Shown: in pieces, positions 36,284 to 48,719 of the stretch | How the letters are laid out: each line of letters starts with the position of its first letter | How positions within the stretch are numbered: the first letter of the stretch is position 1 | Assembly (NCBI GenBank): GCA_002104935.1 | Contig: MCGT01000025.1 | Span: 186,001 to 250,000, forward strand | Direction of reading: 5' to 3' | From: Hesseltinella vesiculosa | Lineage: Eukaryota; Mucoromycota; Mucoromycetes; Mucorales; Cunninghamellaceae | DNA: 64,000 nt | Notes under the pieces: generated by a model | What the model saw: only the letters and a program-made list of their open reading frames with translations | The model's database searches: none | Told to the model about the DNA's origin: nothing | Translations under genes and position numbers: made by a program

Positions 36284-37575
36284 AATGTCAACGACAGCCA
36301 CTGAAGCATCGAATGACTTTTGGCTAAAGTTCAAAGATGAAAAGCAAAGCAAGTACTGCCATCCTTGAAGCAAAACTAAAGCTAACCCTTTTTTGCTTTC
36401 TAGACATTGAACGCGCCATTGCAAACGCATCCACCTTGAGCAAACTCCAGCTGCCCACGCACTTTAACACCATTTTACAACAGATCAATCAACTGGACAA
36501 ACAGATCACCCTGGCCACGAGTTTTATACCCACCTATGACGAAAGACAGTATGCCTTGGTGAGTCATCCATCTTGCTAAAAACAGACCTCGATAAGAAAA
36601 AAAAACCTGCTTGGCACCTGCTCTTACTGTTTTATTATATCTTGCTATCAATAGCAAATCAAGGAGCTGTTGCGTCAATTTGAAGAAACAAAAGCCAAAT
36701 TAACTCCCAAGTCCAAGTTTTCATTCAAGTCGAGGCAAAACTTAACAAAAACCGCACCAGCAAGTCCATCCAGTAAGTAACAAAAAAGTGATGTCACGTT
36801 TTTTTATCATGTCCTCTCTCTTTTTATAGAACCTTTGCCACGTGCCACTCCAATCACAAACATTCCCAAGGGTGAGACGATTGAATGGAAAGAGCTGTCG
36901 AATCAAGTCTTGACGCTTCCAGCCGAGCCTGCTCAAGTGGCCGTTTCCCTCAGTCATTTGGATCACTGTGTGGTTTGGCTGAAAAGTGACATGGTTCAAG
37001 TCTCTGCTGTCCATATGAAACAAGTCCACAATTGTGTCATTGTCACTGGATCCGTCCAAGGTTCCATTCTGATGTATGGGGTTGAAAACTGTACCATGGT
37101 CTTGGCTTGTCATCAGGTAAAAACACTGAGTTGATCACAGGTCAAAAAAAAAAATCTCCAGCTGCCAGTCTCATCCATCTTTTGTAGTTCCGGATGCATG
37201 ATGCGCATGATGTGGACCTTTTATTACAGGTGTCGAGCCACCCAATCATGGAAGATTCAAACGGGATTGGCCTTGCTGAAAATCCCGCTGTCCAGGTAAA
37301 GGGGATCATGATGAAAAGAGGAGAGTGAAAATGAGAGCAAGGCACCTTTTTTTTTTTTTCTGCATTGGACTGGGTCACTGATCTTTTTCTTGACGTCGAT
37401 TGGCTAGGCCACCCACAATGACTACGATAAGATGGAGGACTTCAATTGGCTAAAGCAGCAGGCTTCGCCAAACTGGCATTTCTTGGAAGCAAATAGAAAA
37501 ATTTTTGTACATGATTCGTCCACCAGATTAATAGGGTTCTCCTCGCTCGAATCCATGTTACCAAAACGGAAATAA
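36284..37575 (+). CDS. TBCC: Tubulin-specific chaperone C (TBCC)
   Basis: Six exons: 36284-36347, 36404-36558, 36655-36772, 36830-37116, 37188-37295 and 37408-37575; 299 residues. The N-terminal helical bundle (ASNDFWLKFKDEKQ, then a coiled helix) is followed by the TBCC/C-CAP beta helix. That part shows HCVVWLKSDMVQVSAVHMKQ, NCVIVTGSVQGSILMYGVEN, CTMVLACHQFRMHDAHDVDL and a DFNWLKQQASPNW end. TBCC acts as GAP on beta-tubulin in the cofactor D/E supercomplex, releasing assembly-competent tubulin dimers. The catalytic arginine of TBCC (QxR loop) corresponds to the QFR in CHQFRMHDA, here formed across an exon junction. The first intron requires a GCAAGT donor at 36348. Confidence 0.93.
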
Positions 37576-38264
37576 AAACCCACACATCTTTTCGATTTCC
37601 CTACGATAGACTTGTGTGCGACTGTTACCCTGGAAATTTTTCTCACGGCAACTGTGAAAAAAAAAATAAACCAAACAAATCAGGAATGTCTTCATGACAG
37701 CTCGCAAGCATTTCCCAGTTCATGCCATTTGCTCCGGATTCGCGGGCCAGGAAGCAATAAACAACGAAAAAAAACCGTGGTTGCATTTTTCATGCACCAA
37801 ACGGCTACGGCGCTGCCAGGGCGCCCTTTTTTTTTTTTTTTTTTTTCCTACTCCCACCCTCACAGATAGTTTAACATGGTCCTGACGATATAAAATAAAA
37901 CCATGGGTTCTGATACACTCAAAGATGTTTGGATTGTTAGAAAAAAGTCCTCCGCAAAAAAAAAAAAAAATATAGCATAAATTGTGTTCATTTCCAATCT
38001 CGTCGTGAGAAAAACTAATTGCCTGGGGAAGATCATTCGAAAACAGAATTGGAACGGTCTCAAACAAGTCCCCTAAGATACGGAGGTGCTTGGTATTTTT
38101 TTTTTTTCGTTGCACCTCGTGGACACTTTATTTTTTCTCCACAAAAACATTTAGGGCCATTCCGGATACCTCCAAACTTTGCTTGAAAAAATAGGGATAT
38201 AAAAGAGGAAGAGATTCCTTGTTTCATTTTCTTTTTCCCTCATACTTTTCTCTACTAAACAAAA
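37576..38264. other. Intergenic with IDO promoter
   Basis: Contains T21 near 37828, A15 near 37956 and a TATA box at 38198. Small overlapping frames show no family motif. Confidence 0.5.
38198..38204 (+). promoter_or_regulatory. TATA box (TATAAAA) of IDO gene
   Basis: TATAAAAGAGG lies 61 bp before the start codon at 38265, followed by a C/T-rich leader ending ACAAAA-ATG. Position and sequence suit a core promoter. Confidence 0.6.
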
Positions 38265-40249
38265 ATGATGTCCAACTTCCTCAAGCAACGCTCTTACGTG
38301 GTACGGAGTGCCTTCACCCCCAAGACTCGAATGATGGGAGTGACTGGGTCTGTTCGCAGCCAAGGGCTGCGGAGTGCTCGCCCTTCGCTCCTCCGTCCCT
38401 TCTCGGTTTTGACGGATCCCAAGGCGAATGATACCTCGCTGCCCATGTTTATGGTCGGCACGCCTAATGGCTTCTTGCCTCGCCAGGATCCTTTGGCCGA
38501 GCTTCCTCAAGAATTCAACCGCTTGGAATCCTTGTTGCAACGCATGCCCATCCAACTCCTCGATGGCCAACCTGGTTTGTTGGCCAGTGGTCAATTTGGT
38601 GAAGCCGTCCGCGATGAGCTCCCTCTCTACGATGTCGACCATATCCATGACCAACGTCTCTTGTCCGGTAATTTCCTGACCCTCCCAAAAATAATTTGCC
38701 TGACCTCCATTTTTTTTTATCAGCTTTGTTCCGTGATTACTCGTTTGCTGCCTCGGCCTATCTCTTGGAACCTTGTGATGTCTTGTTCCGTCACAATGGC
38801 GAATACGGCTTGGGTCGCAAGGTCTTGCCCATGAACATCGCTGTGCCTTTGGCCAAGGTTGCTGAAAAAATCCACAGTAAGCCTTTCATGGAATAGTAAG
38901 TGGCTGCCTTTTTTTTTTAGTTAATGCCTCGAAACTCAAACTCCGACCCTCCTCTCCCTATCTTTTCACTCTCCGCTATCTAGTGCCTTGTCTTATGCGT
39001 AAGTGTGATAGAAGATGATAAGGAACAACAAAAGCTCACCTGTTTCTTCAGGCTTTACAACTACAAGCGTATCAACCCCTTGGGTGATTTGACCTATGAC
39101 AACTTGGCTCTTGTCCGCTCGTTCGCTGGTAGCGAATCTGAGTAAGCGAGAATGGCATCTAGGTGAAAGTGCAGCTGATCACCATGCTTTTTATAGAAAA
39201 GGATTCGTGTTGAACCACGTCACCATGGTCTCTCATTCGCCCAAGTTGGTCAAGTACACCGTCGGTGCTATGGAAGCTGTGGAAGCCAACGACCGTGCTC
39301 GCTTTGACCAGCAAATGGCCGGTCTCAACGAAACCTACGAAACCATCAACCGTGAAATGGAAATGATGTGGTCTCGCTCTCTTCCTGAAGACTACATCCA
39401 CTTCCGTACCTTCATCATGGGTACCAAGAACCAGGCAAGTTTTTTTTTTCTTGAGAATTGACCGCAAGATCTTTATCGGCTGACCCCCCTCTTTTTTTTT
39501 TTTTTTTTTTTTTTAGCCCATGTTCCCTGACGGTGTTGTTTACGAAGGTGTCAGCGACGAACCTGTGGTCCACCGTGGTGAAAGTGGTGCCAACGACAGT
39601 ATGGTGCCTTTGGGTGACAACTTGCTCCAAATCACCGAACGCATGCCCGAAAACCCCTTGACCAAGGTGCTCCGTGACTTCCGCTCTTACCGCCCTACCA
39701 ACCACCGTGAATTCTTGGAACATGTCCAGGAACGCGCCAACCAAATCAACTTGAAGCAATTCGCCTTGAAGGACGACAACTCTGCTGGTAAGCAACTTCC
39801 CAAAAAAAAAAAAAAAAAAACGTGACCAGATTGACTCAATTATTTTTTTTTTCATCTCATCAGCTTTATACCTTGCCAACGTTGACCAAATCCGTGCCTT
39901 CAGACATCGTCACTGGAACTTTACCAAGGAATACATCATCAAGTATACCGACCATCCCGTTGCCACTGGTGGCTCTCCCATTGTGACTTGGTAAGTAGTC
40001 AGGACAAACCCCGTTGAACCTTTCCAGGACTCACCTTGCTTTTTCAACCTCAGGCTCCCTAACCAATTGAGCGCCGTGCTCGATTTGTTGAACGATGTCA
40101 GCTCTGGTATCAACAACCAAAACTTGACTGAAGGCAACAAGATCCGTGTCGAAGAAATCCAAAAGCGTGCTGTTGCCCAAAAGCGCTTCCTCGACCGTGA
40201 AGTTGCTAACCTCCGCGATCGCTTCAAGAACCAAGACAAGACTGAATAA
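38265..40249 (+). CDS. BNA2: Indoleamine 2,3-dioxygenase (IDO family), with N-terminal leader
   Basis: Eight exons: 38265-38667, 38724-38895, 38984-38998 (15 nt), 39052-39141, 39197-39434, 39517-39787, 39864-39990 and 40054-40249; 503 residues. Family blocks: ALFRDYSFAASAYLLEPCD, GLGRKVLPMNIAVPLAKVAE, HFRTFIMGTKNQPMFPDGVV, YEGVSDEP, RGESGANDSMVPLGDN, FRSYRPTNHREFLEHV (its His, about residue 369, is the proximal heme ligand), and YTDHPVATGGSPIVTWLPNQ. IDO opens the indole ring of tryptophan, the first step of the kynurenine route to NAD. The first 50 residues have no acid and many Arg/Ser, like a mitochondrial presequence; the enzyme is usually cytosolic. Intron 5 has a GC donor and a T23 tract. 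Confidence 0.94.
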
Positions 40250-41347
40250 GTCCTGTGCCCCCCACACTCCCCCTTTTTTTTTTCTCTCTCACTCCTTTGT
40301 TCATGACTATCTATGATATTGAATAAACCTGAAAAAAAAATGCAAAAATCCTCGTATGAGGGTTTTTTCTATGTACACTCCAATCTAGAAATTCAGCCAA
40401 TGGTCGTTTACCTTGAAATAAAACCCCGATCATATCTATTGGCAGAATCCTTCGCTTGTTCTCTAACTAGCTGGCTCTAACCAAGAAAGGCAAGGAAAAA
40501 AGGGGTGGCCGTCTGAACTGGATGGCACAAACCTTACTTGCTAATGGGGGCCACACCAAATTTGGTATATTTTTCTGTGTTTGACAGAACTTTTTTCTTC
40601 CATCAAAACGCCTCGAATAATCATTGCTGCAGAAGCACTTAGCCTTCCAATGTGTTGTCCGGTTTTACCGCCAAAAAAAAATCGAGAAATGAGCCCACGC
40701 CTGCTAACAATTGCCATTCCTCCCTCCTATGCAACATGAAGGTGATCTGTTTTGTCAATGAAATAAATGGCGCGCCATTGATTTCACACCTACGAACGCC
40801 ACAACCGACCATGAGCGCCGGTGTCCTTGAGGAGCGTAACATTGCACAGCAGGAGAGTGAAGCAAAACACAAAGTCGATTGCAAGTCGAGGGACACATAT
40901 CCATCATCAGTGACAAGGTCATTGCAAGTGAAAGTCAATAAAAAAAAAATAGCCAAAAAAATCACCTGGCTCAATGGACAAACGTGTTCGGCCAGTCGGC
41001 TTTGGGCCAACATCATGCAAATAACCAAAGCGATATTTCTTTTACTTAAAAACAACACTATATATAAAATGAGAGGGTATAAAGAGGGATAGAGTAAAAT
41101 ACAAGGCGAATAACATTAAACTAAAAGGTAAGAGGGCTTATAAAATATAAACGAGAGGATGGTGACGTAGAAAATGATAAGGAGGGGGGGGCATTTATGC
41201 AGAGTTGAACGAGGCAGTGGATGAGCGCCGAGAAAAGGCATGCGAGGAGGTAGTAGATAAAGAAGACACGGATTTTTCACGTTCGTTTTGCCGAGCAAGT
41301 TCTATTAAAAAAGGAGGCAGGGTGGAGAATGAAAAAGGAGTCAGTGG
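40250..41347. other. Intergenic (convergent IDO / SEL1 gene)
   Basis: Two overlapping frames of about 140 codons (40639-41058 minus, 40652-41092 plus) show no family motif and are not called. A small hairpin, CTCGTATGAG, sits near 40352 after the IDO polyadenylation region. Confidence 0.45.
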
Positions 41348-44300
41348 TCAGCGTCTGGGGTATTTTTTTATGGGTTTACCTAAAGCTTCGGCACGTTCTC
41401 GGTAGACAGCAGCCTTGGAAAGGTCCACCAATCCATTGGCTAAACCATGTTGGTAGATATCAGCCGAGCGGTTCAGTGCTTGAATATCATCGGTGGCAGC
41501 AGCTTGTTCCCAGTACACCAAAGCTTGGACCATGTCGCGATCCACGCCAATGCCTTGGTCGTAACAAGCAGCGAGCTCGGTAAGAGTGGACCCATCTTGA
41601 GGATGATCTTCGAGCAGTTGAAGGAGCATGGCCACACCTCTAGGAGAATCACGAATGGTACTGCCCAGTCCTTTGAGATGATAAAGGGCAAGCAGCAGCT
41701 TGGCCAGAGCGGCTTGATCGCCACCAAAGGAGGAGGCAACCGAGCTTTCCAACCACATGTGCGCTTCATCGTAAAGATCATTGGCCAGATTCAGCCTGGC
41801 TTCGGTCATCAGGGTGGAGGTGGACGAGGCTGGGGTAGACAGGGTAGAGGACAGAAGCTTCTCAGCCATGGAGTACTTGAGCTTGCCGATGGCCAGTTCA
41901 GCGAGGGGGCCACATTGCAGCTGGTGCGCTTTTTCATACCACTCCAAGGCTTGCTGGTCATCTTGCACTTGCAAATAGCCTTCTTCATAGTAGGAGCCAA
42001 CAATCAAGGCACCCATAGCGTTGTTGCGGCTGGCAGCCTCGTAGTAACACATGAATGCTTGGTGGTAGTTTCGCAGGATCACGCAGACACCGGCATCGCC
42101 GTGTTCATTATCGCTGGAGAACCCAGTGTGGTACAGGTGGCCGAGCTCAACCAGAGCTTGCGAATCGTACTTGGCAGCCTCCTCCAATTCTTCGAGGGCC
42201 AGTTGGTGTTGCTGGTTTTGCCAGAGGTCCATGCCTTGTTTCAGCATGGCGCGACCAAGCTCCTTCTCGATTCGACCGGCGTCTTCCTCATTGGTGGCAG
42301 CGTTCTCCATAGATAGCTTGAAATAGCGACGAGCAGCAACAAAGTTGATGTCCAGACCTGCAAGACCATAGGCATGGCAGCGACCGATCTGGAATTGGGC
42401 ATCGGGATGATTGTAGCGCTCGGCAGCTTTACGGAACCAATCAAGAGCGAGGCCTTCGTCATTGTTGGCTTGGTAGTGGAGGCCAAGTTGATACATGCCT
42501 TGCTTGGAGCTTCCGTGGCTGACTGCCAGATGATACCAAGTCACCAGGTCGTTGTGTTCCTTGCTGTCGCTGGGCAGCTGGCGGCAAAAGTCACCGAGCT
42601 GGCAGAAGAGGTGGCCCAGCACGGCGGTTTCCATCAGATCCATGTGTGAGCGCGTTTGTTCGTAATACTCGTTTAGGATAGGTGCTGCATGGTTGTAGGA
42701 GAGCAGCAAATCGTTGGTGGAGCATGCGTGCAGTTGCTGTTCAGTGAGAAGCTGGTTGACTTTGACAAGCATGCTGGCCAAGAAGTCAGGGCCGGCAGCC
42801 TCATGCCAGAGAGCAAAGGCCTTCTCCGGCTGGCCGATCATGACATAGATGAAGCCTAGATACACCAATGCACGCACATGGCCTTGCTGGATGAGTTCTT
42901 CGTAGCCACGAATGATAGGCAGGTAGTTGCCTTTGACAGCTTCAAGGGCGGTAGCCCTGTCGGTCTTTTTGGGGATGGTGTCGCAGGCCAAGTGTTCGTT
43001 GTGGTGGGTCGTGTGAGAATAGCGGGTCAGGTGGAAACTGGCATTGAGACTGCCAAGTTCTTTGGCGCGTTCCAGCAGCTCGATGATGTGATCGTCCTCG
43101 GTGTCATTGTCGGTTCGTTCCAGCATCAAAGCCAGCTCGATCATGCAGTCGGCATGGCCAGTCGACACACCTTGTTCCAGGATTTGCTTGGCAAGGATGA
43201 CGTTGTCGAGATCGAGTCGTGCCAGTTCCAAGCATGCTTGGCCATCCCCTTCGGCAGCTGCTTGGGAAAGCCATTCGCGAGCCTTGGTTTCATCATGGTC
43301 CATGTGATCGCCATGTAAATACAAATAGCCTATGTAGGATCAAAACGAGAGAAAAGTCAGCATCTGTTGCCTGCTAAGTTAGAAGAAGAAAAAAATAATT
43401 ACCGAGGTAATAGCGAGCAGATCGGCCCCAGCGGCGAGTGTCGGCACTGATGCGATTCATGTCATCAAACTGAGTTTGGAGCACTTGTAGATGATGCCAT
43501 GCCAGAGCATGATTATCGGTGGAGAGACAGGTTTCGACCAGGTGGTAGCGAGCACGCAACTGCACAGGCTTGAGGTCATCCTTGACCGTAAAACTGACTG
43601 CTTGTTCATAACAATCAATGGCCTTGCCTAAATCGGCGATGGTTCCTTTGCCAAAAGCGTAGCACACGCCTAATAACGAATGAAAAAAAAAAAAAAGCAG
43701 GAGTGGTCAGAGTTTGCTATCTTCTTGGTCCTTTTTTATATCTTACCAAGAAGCTCAAAGGTTTCCATGTTTGCATCGCCGACAGATTGTTGGGCCATGG
43801 TAGTCAGCCATTGGAAGGAGGAGAGCAGCAAATCGGGAGAAGCATCATCGAGATCAATCAAGGCCAAACGGGCCACGGCAAGACGGGCGGTCCAACCATA
43901 TTTGGACAGGAGAGGATGGCTCTCAATCACTTGGTGGTACATTTGCAGGGCCATAGAATACATTTTGTGTCGGTTGTACAGCTCGGCCAGATCCATCTTG
44001 GCTCTATTGGGAGGAAGAAAAAAAAAGTGAGCGGAGGGCTTTTTTTTTTTTTGTGCTTCGGCTTACTTTTTGTAACCAAGCTTTTCAGCTTGCAAAAGTT
44101 GCTGGAGGGCCATGGAAACATTGCGGGGACGGCCAAGGCCATTTTCGTAGAAACGGGCCATGTCGACAAAAGCTAGAGGATCACCTTCATCACCGGCCAA
44201 CTGCAATAGCTGCCAGGCACTGTCATAGCGTTCATTGTCGGTCAAGTTGAGGGTGATGGCGCCTTGTTCGAATACAGAGGCGAGTGAGCGTTGGGCGCGT

Positions 44301-46769
44301 GTTCGGTTCTTGTCATTGGGTTGATCGCAGGCTAGCTGGAGCCAGTCAAGGGCTTCTTGCTGGGCGGCTTCGCCGAGATTGTTGTGAAGGAGCAGTTGCG
44401 CAAGGCTGATCATGGCACTGGTGTGTTGCTGCTGACTGGCGCGGCGGTACCACATCATGGCCAGGTCGGTTTGGGCCTTGTCAACAGGTGCGACGCCACG
44501 TTCGTAAAAGATACCCAGGCTGTATTGGGCAGTGGCATGGCCACGTTGGGCGGCTTTTTGGTACCAGGCAAAGGCGTCTTCGGAGTTCTTCTTGCCGTTG
44601 GCAGTGGTGCCATTGGCAAGCATCAGGGCCACTTGGAACTGGGCATCCACATCACCGCCTAAAGCACCCTTGAGATAATAACGGAAGGCTTGATCGGCGT
44701 CGGGAGGCACGAGGAAGGAGGAGGTCAGGCCATCTTGAGGCACGCCTTCTTCGTAACAAGCAGCGACCCAGTAATGCGCTTCGTTGAGCTGCTCGGTGTT
44801 GGAAAGGGCAAGGAATTCTTGAAAGGCCAAGGCTCGGTCGACAGGCACGTGGCTCCAGCCATTGAATTTGTAGCGAGCAACCATAAGACGGGCAAGATTA
44901 CGCTGGCGGGCATGGCCGACGATCGCCAAAGGTTGGGTGTTCGAGGTCAATAAAGGTTTCGTTGAGGGGTCGGCTACGGTAGGGTGGTGAGCAGCACGTT
45001 GGAACCAAGGGAAGGCTTCCTGACGTCGATCGGTTTGGAGCAGAAGGTTGGCGAGCGAGAGTTGGGCCGCTACTGAGCCAGCGTCGGCTGCGCGTTTGTA
45101 CATGGTGATGGCGGATTCAATGTCAACATTGCATCCGCGGCGTTCAGCTTGTTGTCCGAGAAGACCGAGCGACTGGACATCACCTTGGACAGCGGCTTTG
45201 GTGAACCAGTCAAAGGCTTTGTCGTCGTTCTTGGGTACACCGGTGCCTTCCAGGTACATCAGGCCAATGGCTCGCTGGGCTGGTGCATAGTTGCCGGTGG
45301 CAGCGATCTGCAGGTGATGGAAGGCGACGGATCGGTTCTGAGGTACGAGATCGCCCAATAAGTAATGGATGCCGACAAAATACTGGGCCAAGATTTCCAT
45401 GGCGTCATGGTGGCCTTGTGGGTTCATGGATAAGGCGGATTGGTAATGCTGCATGGCTAGTTTGGCGTTACGAGGGACATATTCACCCTCGTCATATACC
45501 ACGCCTAGGTATAAATGAGCCTTGGCGTTGCTCTAGGAGGAGGAGGAGGAGGAAAATGAGTTTTGATAATTGCCGGTTTCTTTTCTTTCTTTTCCTTACC
45601 TGATTGGCAGCTTGATGAAGCCAATCCAGGGCTGTTTTGATGAGCTTGTCTTTGCCGTTGACGTGCTCGTTGACCAAGGTGGGTAAGTGGTGCAAGAGAA
45701 GCTCGCCAAGAGAGACTTGGGCATCAGAGTAGCCTTGGCGGGAAGAGAGCTCGTACCAGTGGATGGCTTGTTTGATGTCCTGTTGGCGATACTGGTGATG
45801 AAGACCGAGGATGTACTGGGCGCATTGATTGCAGTTTTCGGCAGAGAGAATATAGTATTGCAGGGCTTCGTCCGACTGCTGATATTCGTCTTCCAGGATT
45901 TTGGCGATACGATACTGGGCCCAGCCAAGGGTGGGGGCATGCTGGTCGTTGGCAGGGAGGGTGGTAGCGACCCTCTTGTACCAATGGAGGGCGGTGGTTT
46001 TATCGGGCTGGCGAGAAGGGACGTGTAGGCCCAGGTAGTAGCACTCGGCCAGTGGATAAAAAGCATCTTGGCAGTGGTGCAGCTGGGCTAAGTCGGATAG
46101 AGTTTGTACGCCCTTGGCCAAGAGTTGGGATTGCCCTGATTGGAGGCCAAGCTGGATCGAGCGTTGTGCAACCAGAAACTGCTGAGAGGTCGTGTGGTCC
46201 AATTCATTTATTGGTGTCACCAAGGAAGAGGCTGGCGAGCTCAGACCATCTCCAAAAACGGGCACATGTGGTTGGCGTAAGCGTTTTGCGTCATGTGACA
46301 AGGTGGACACGGTGGAAGTGGGTGTTTCGATGGACAGGGTGGAAAAAAGATCTGACATGGTGGAGACGGTGGACGAAGTGTTGGAAGCAAAGGAACCAAT
46401 GGTACTGGCCATCAGTTCATCGTCTTTGGGGAATAAACTGGATAAAGGCTGGTCATCCAGGTGATCGCGGATCAAGGTGGAGGGGGGCAGGCTGGAGGTA
46501 TACATATCAATCCCTACATTGGACGAAGTGGGGACGGACGATGAAGGGATGGGTTTGGGTGGGGCAGGTGTGGTCGAGCTTGGCGCAGTTTTTGGCGCAG
46601 TTTTTGGTGAAGGTGTTGGTGAAGGTTTTGGTGAAGATGTGATAGACGGGGCAGTGGTTGAAGGATGGGAAGCGCAGGTTGGTGGCGTAGGGGCAGGCGT
46701 GCGTGGTTTTGATTTGCGAGATGGTTTCCGTGTTTTTGTTGTTTGATTCTTGCTGTGCGATGCTCCCAT
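41348..46769 (-). CDS. Giant SEL1-like repeat protein, putatively N-myristoylated
   Basis: Five exons: 46769-45600, 45532-44067, 44003-43747, 43669-43403 and 43329-41348; 1,713 residues, all in phase. The protein starts MGASHSKNQ, a strong N-myristoylation signal (Gly2, Ser6), followed by a Lys/Arg/Pro/Ser/Thr-rich disordered region to about residue 190. Over twenty SEL1/TPR-like helical repeats follow, e.g. AQRAIGLMYLEGTGVPKN with AFDWFTKAAVQGDVQSLGLL, and AQYSLGIFYERGVAP with AMMWYRRASQQQHTSAMISL. Such repeats form a superhelical protein-binding scaffold. In fungi SEL1 proteins act in chitin synthase activation (Skt5/Chs4) and in polarity and signalling; which group this belongs to cannot be told. 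Myristate plus basic residues would hold it on the plasma membrane. No transmembrane segment is seen, unlike ER Sel1/Hrd3. Confidence 0.9.
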
Positions 46770-48719
46770 GGTTGAATGTAGTGTTGAGATAAATAGAAAG
46801 GTATATGTAATGCGGTAAATAAAAGAAGAACAAAGAAACGATAGGGAAGGGTATAGGAATGATAAGGAAAAGAAAAAGCAACGAAAAAGAAAAAGAAAGT
46901 CGGTAAAAAGGGTGCAGTAACAAAAAAAAAAAAATAAGCGGGAAGGTGGTACAAACGAATTACCAAAAATGGACGATGTTTACGCTCTCATTTTTCTTAA
47001 TGCTTTGACGATTCTCCAGCTTCTAGACTTTCACGAGTGACATTAACTTCGTAATGAAATCATCCAAAAAGTAAGGGGCCAAACATGCAGCTCCATTGCG
47101 TCGGCACATCGATGGGAACAATGATAAAGTGTTTTGGATTTTTTCTGTCGTTCAAGAGATTGCCTCCTTTTTTCAAACCTCGCGAACACAAAAAAAACGC
47201 CATGTCCAACAGTGTAATTTTTTAAGATAGTCTTTTTTTTTTGGAGAAGGTCCACACGTGAACAGATTGCTCTTTCAAGTGATCAAAAAAAAAGCTGAAG
47301 CCTTGGCTGCTTCAGCCAATCTTTTTTGAAACACAATAAAAATGAACCAGATTCGACCTCATTGTCGGACAAAGAAAAAGGAATAGGCTTGCATGAGAGA
47401 GGGCTTTTCTGATTGAACAAGGAAAGTTTTAATCACATGAGCCAGCATTTGATTCCAATGGCCCTGGCCTCCTTCTTTTTTCTTTGGCTGGGGTAATTGC
47501 ACGGTCAGTTGAATGTCTGTTGACTTGCTGCAGCTGGTCAGATGTGTCGCCTTCCTTTTTTTTTTTAAACTCACTGCGTCTAAAAAAGCTTGATTGGTTT
47601 ATTTTTATCCTCTGGATCATCATAACGTTCCATGTGGATTCTTCTTGCATTCCCTCGCACGAAGAAGTCCTTTTTTTCTGGTCAGGGCTTTTCTTAGGAG
47701 TCCGCTTGTCCTTAATTCCCCTTTTTGGGCTGCCACTTTTTTTGACCGCCGCTCTTTTTTTCATGGCTGAGCAGGTTTTTAGCCTTGTGGCCCATCTTCG
47801 TGACCATGATCCCTCTCACATTTGTTGCGGCAATCGATCTCATTTGTTCTCTGCTAACCCTATCTCAGGTAGCCTTTGCCGTCTGCTCGCTCCTTTATTT
47901 GTTTTTCACCCAATGAGCGAGCTCTAAAAGCTTGACCGCCACAATGAACAAAAACCCAAGGACGCCCCATTCTTCCTATTATCCTTATTTTATGTGGGAG
48001 CTTTTGGATGGGAGAAGAAGTAGAGGAGATCAATTTTCCTTTTTTATTAATACGTCGCAGGACAGGCCATAGACGAACATGCATTCACGCTCCCAGTTTT
48101 TTTTTTTTTTTTTTTTTTTTTGGAGAACCTGCATTCCCCGACAATATGCGAAAGAATTGTGATCTTACCCTGTTAATTCTATCAAACATTCGAGCTGATC
48201 CCCAAGGTAAGCATGAAATTCATTATATGGCTCTTCTCCGGCTGGCATTCGATTCGTTCAGCCGTTTTCATGTTACAAATTAGGTACGATCCGCTTAAAT
48301 TGAGTTTGCATCGCTCGAAAGAGTTTGAATCTTCCACTTCAAGTTCGTTTATACCATCACCTGCTTCTCTGTGAATCGTAGCATATGTCCAGCGCCGGGC
48401 CAACGCCAAGGTCGATTTCAAGTGCTATAGTGAACCAGACAACTGCACAGCTGTTCAACAGGTCCTTTTTTTTTTTATTAAGAAAAACTGCCGCTCTTCT
48501 TTTTTACTCAAGGCCATGCAGACAAACAATTCAAAGCACCATTAACCCTCTCCAAGCAGTTCAAAAATCAAACGTCCCGATTTTAATAAAGGAAGACTGT
48601 CAGTCCAACTCGGACAAGAAAACGCCAACTTTCGTGACATGGTCCTGCCTGCCTGTCTGATATTAAAGGGTGCTGTGCGGAGCCTGAATTCCGCCATCCA
48701 ATTTCTTCAATTCTGGGGA

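Noticed and set aside
40639..41092. Opposite-strand frames of ~140 codons
   Set aside because: Both strands open over the same stretch, no family motif, and A/T-run composition.
41447..42316. 289-codon plus-strand frame opposite the SEL1 gene
   Set aside because: Shadow of a long high-GC3 gene; the minus strand has clear SEL1 repeats and correct splicing.
47484..47927. Hydrophobic 147-codon plus-strand frame
   Set aside because: Leu/Phe-rich translation of a T-rich strand opposite a Lys-rich frame; no signal peptide logic or homology.
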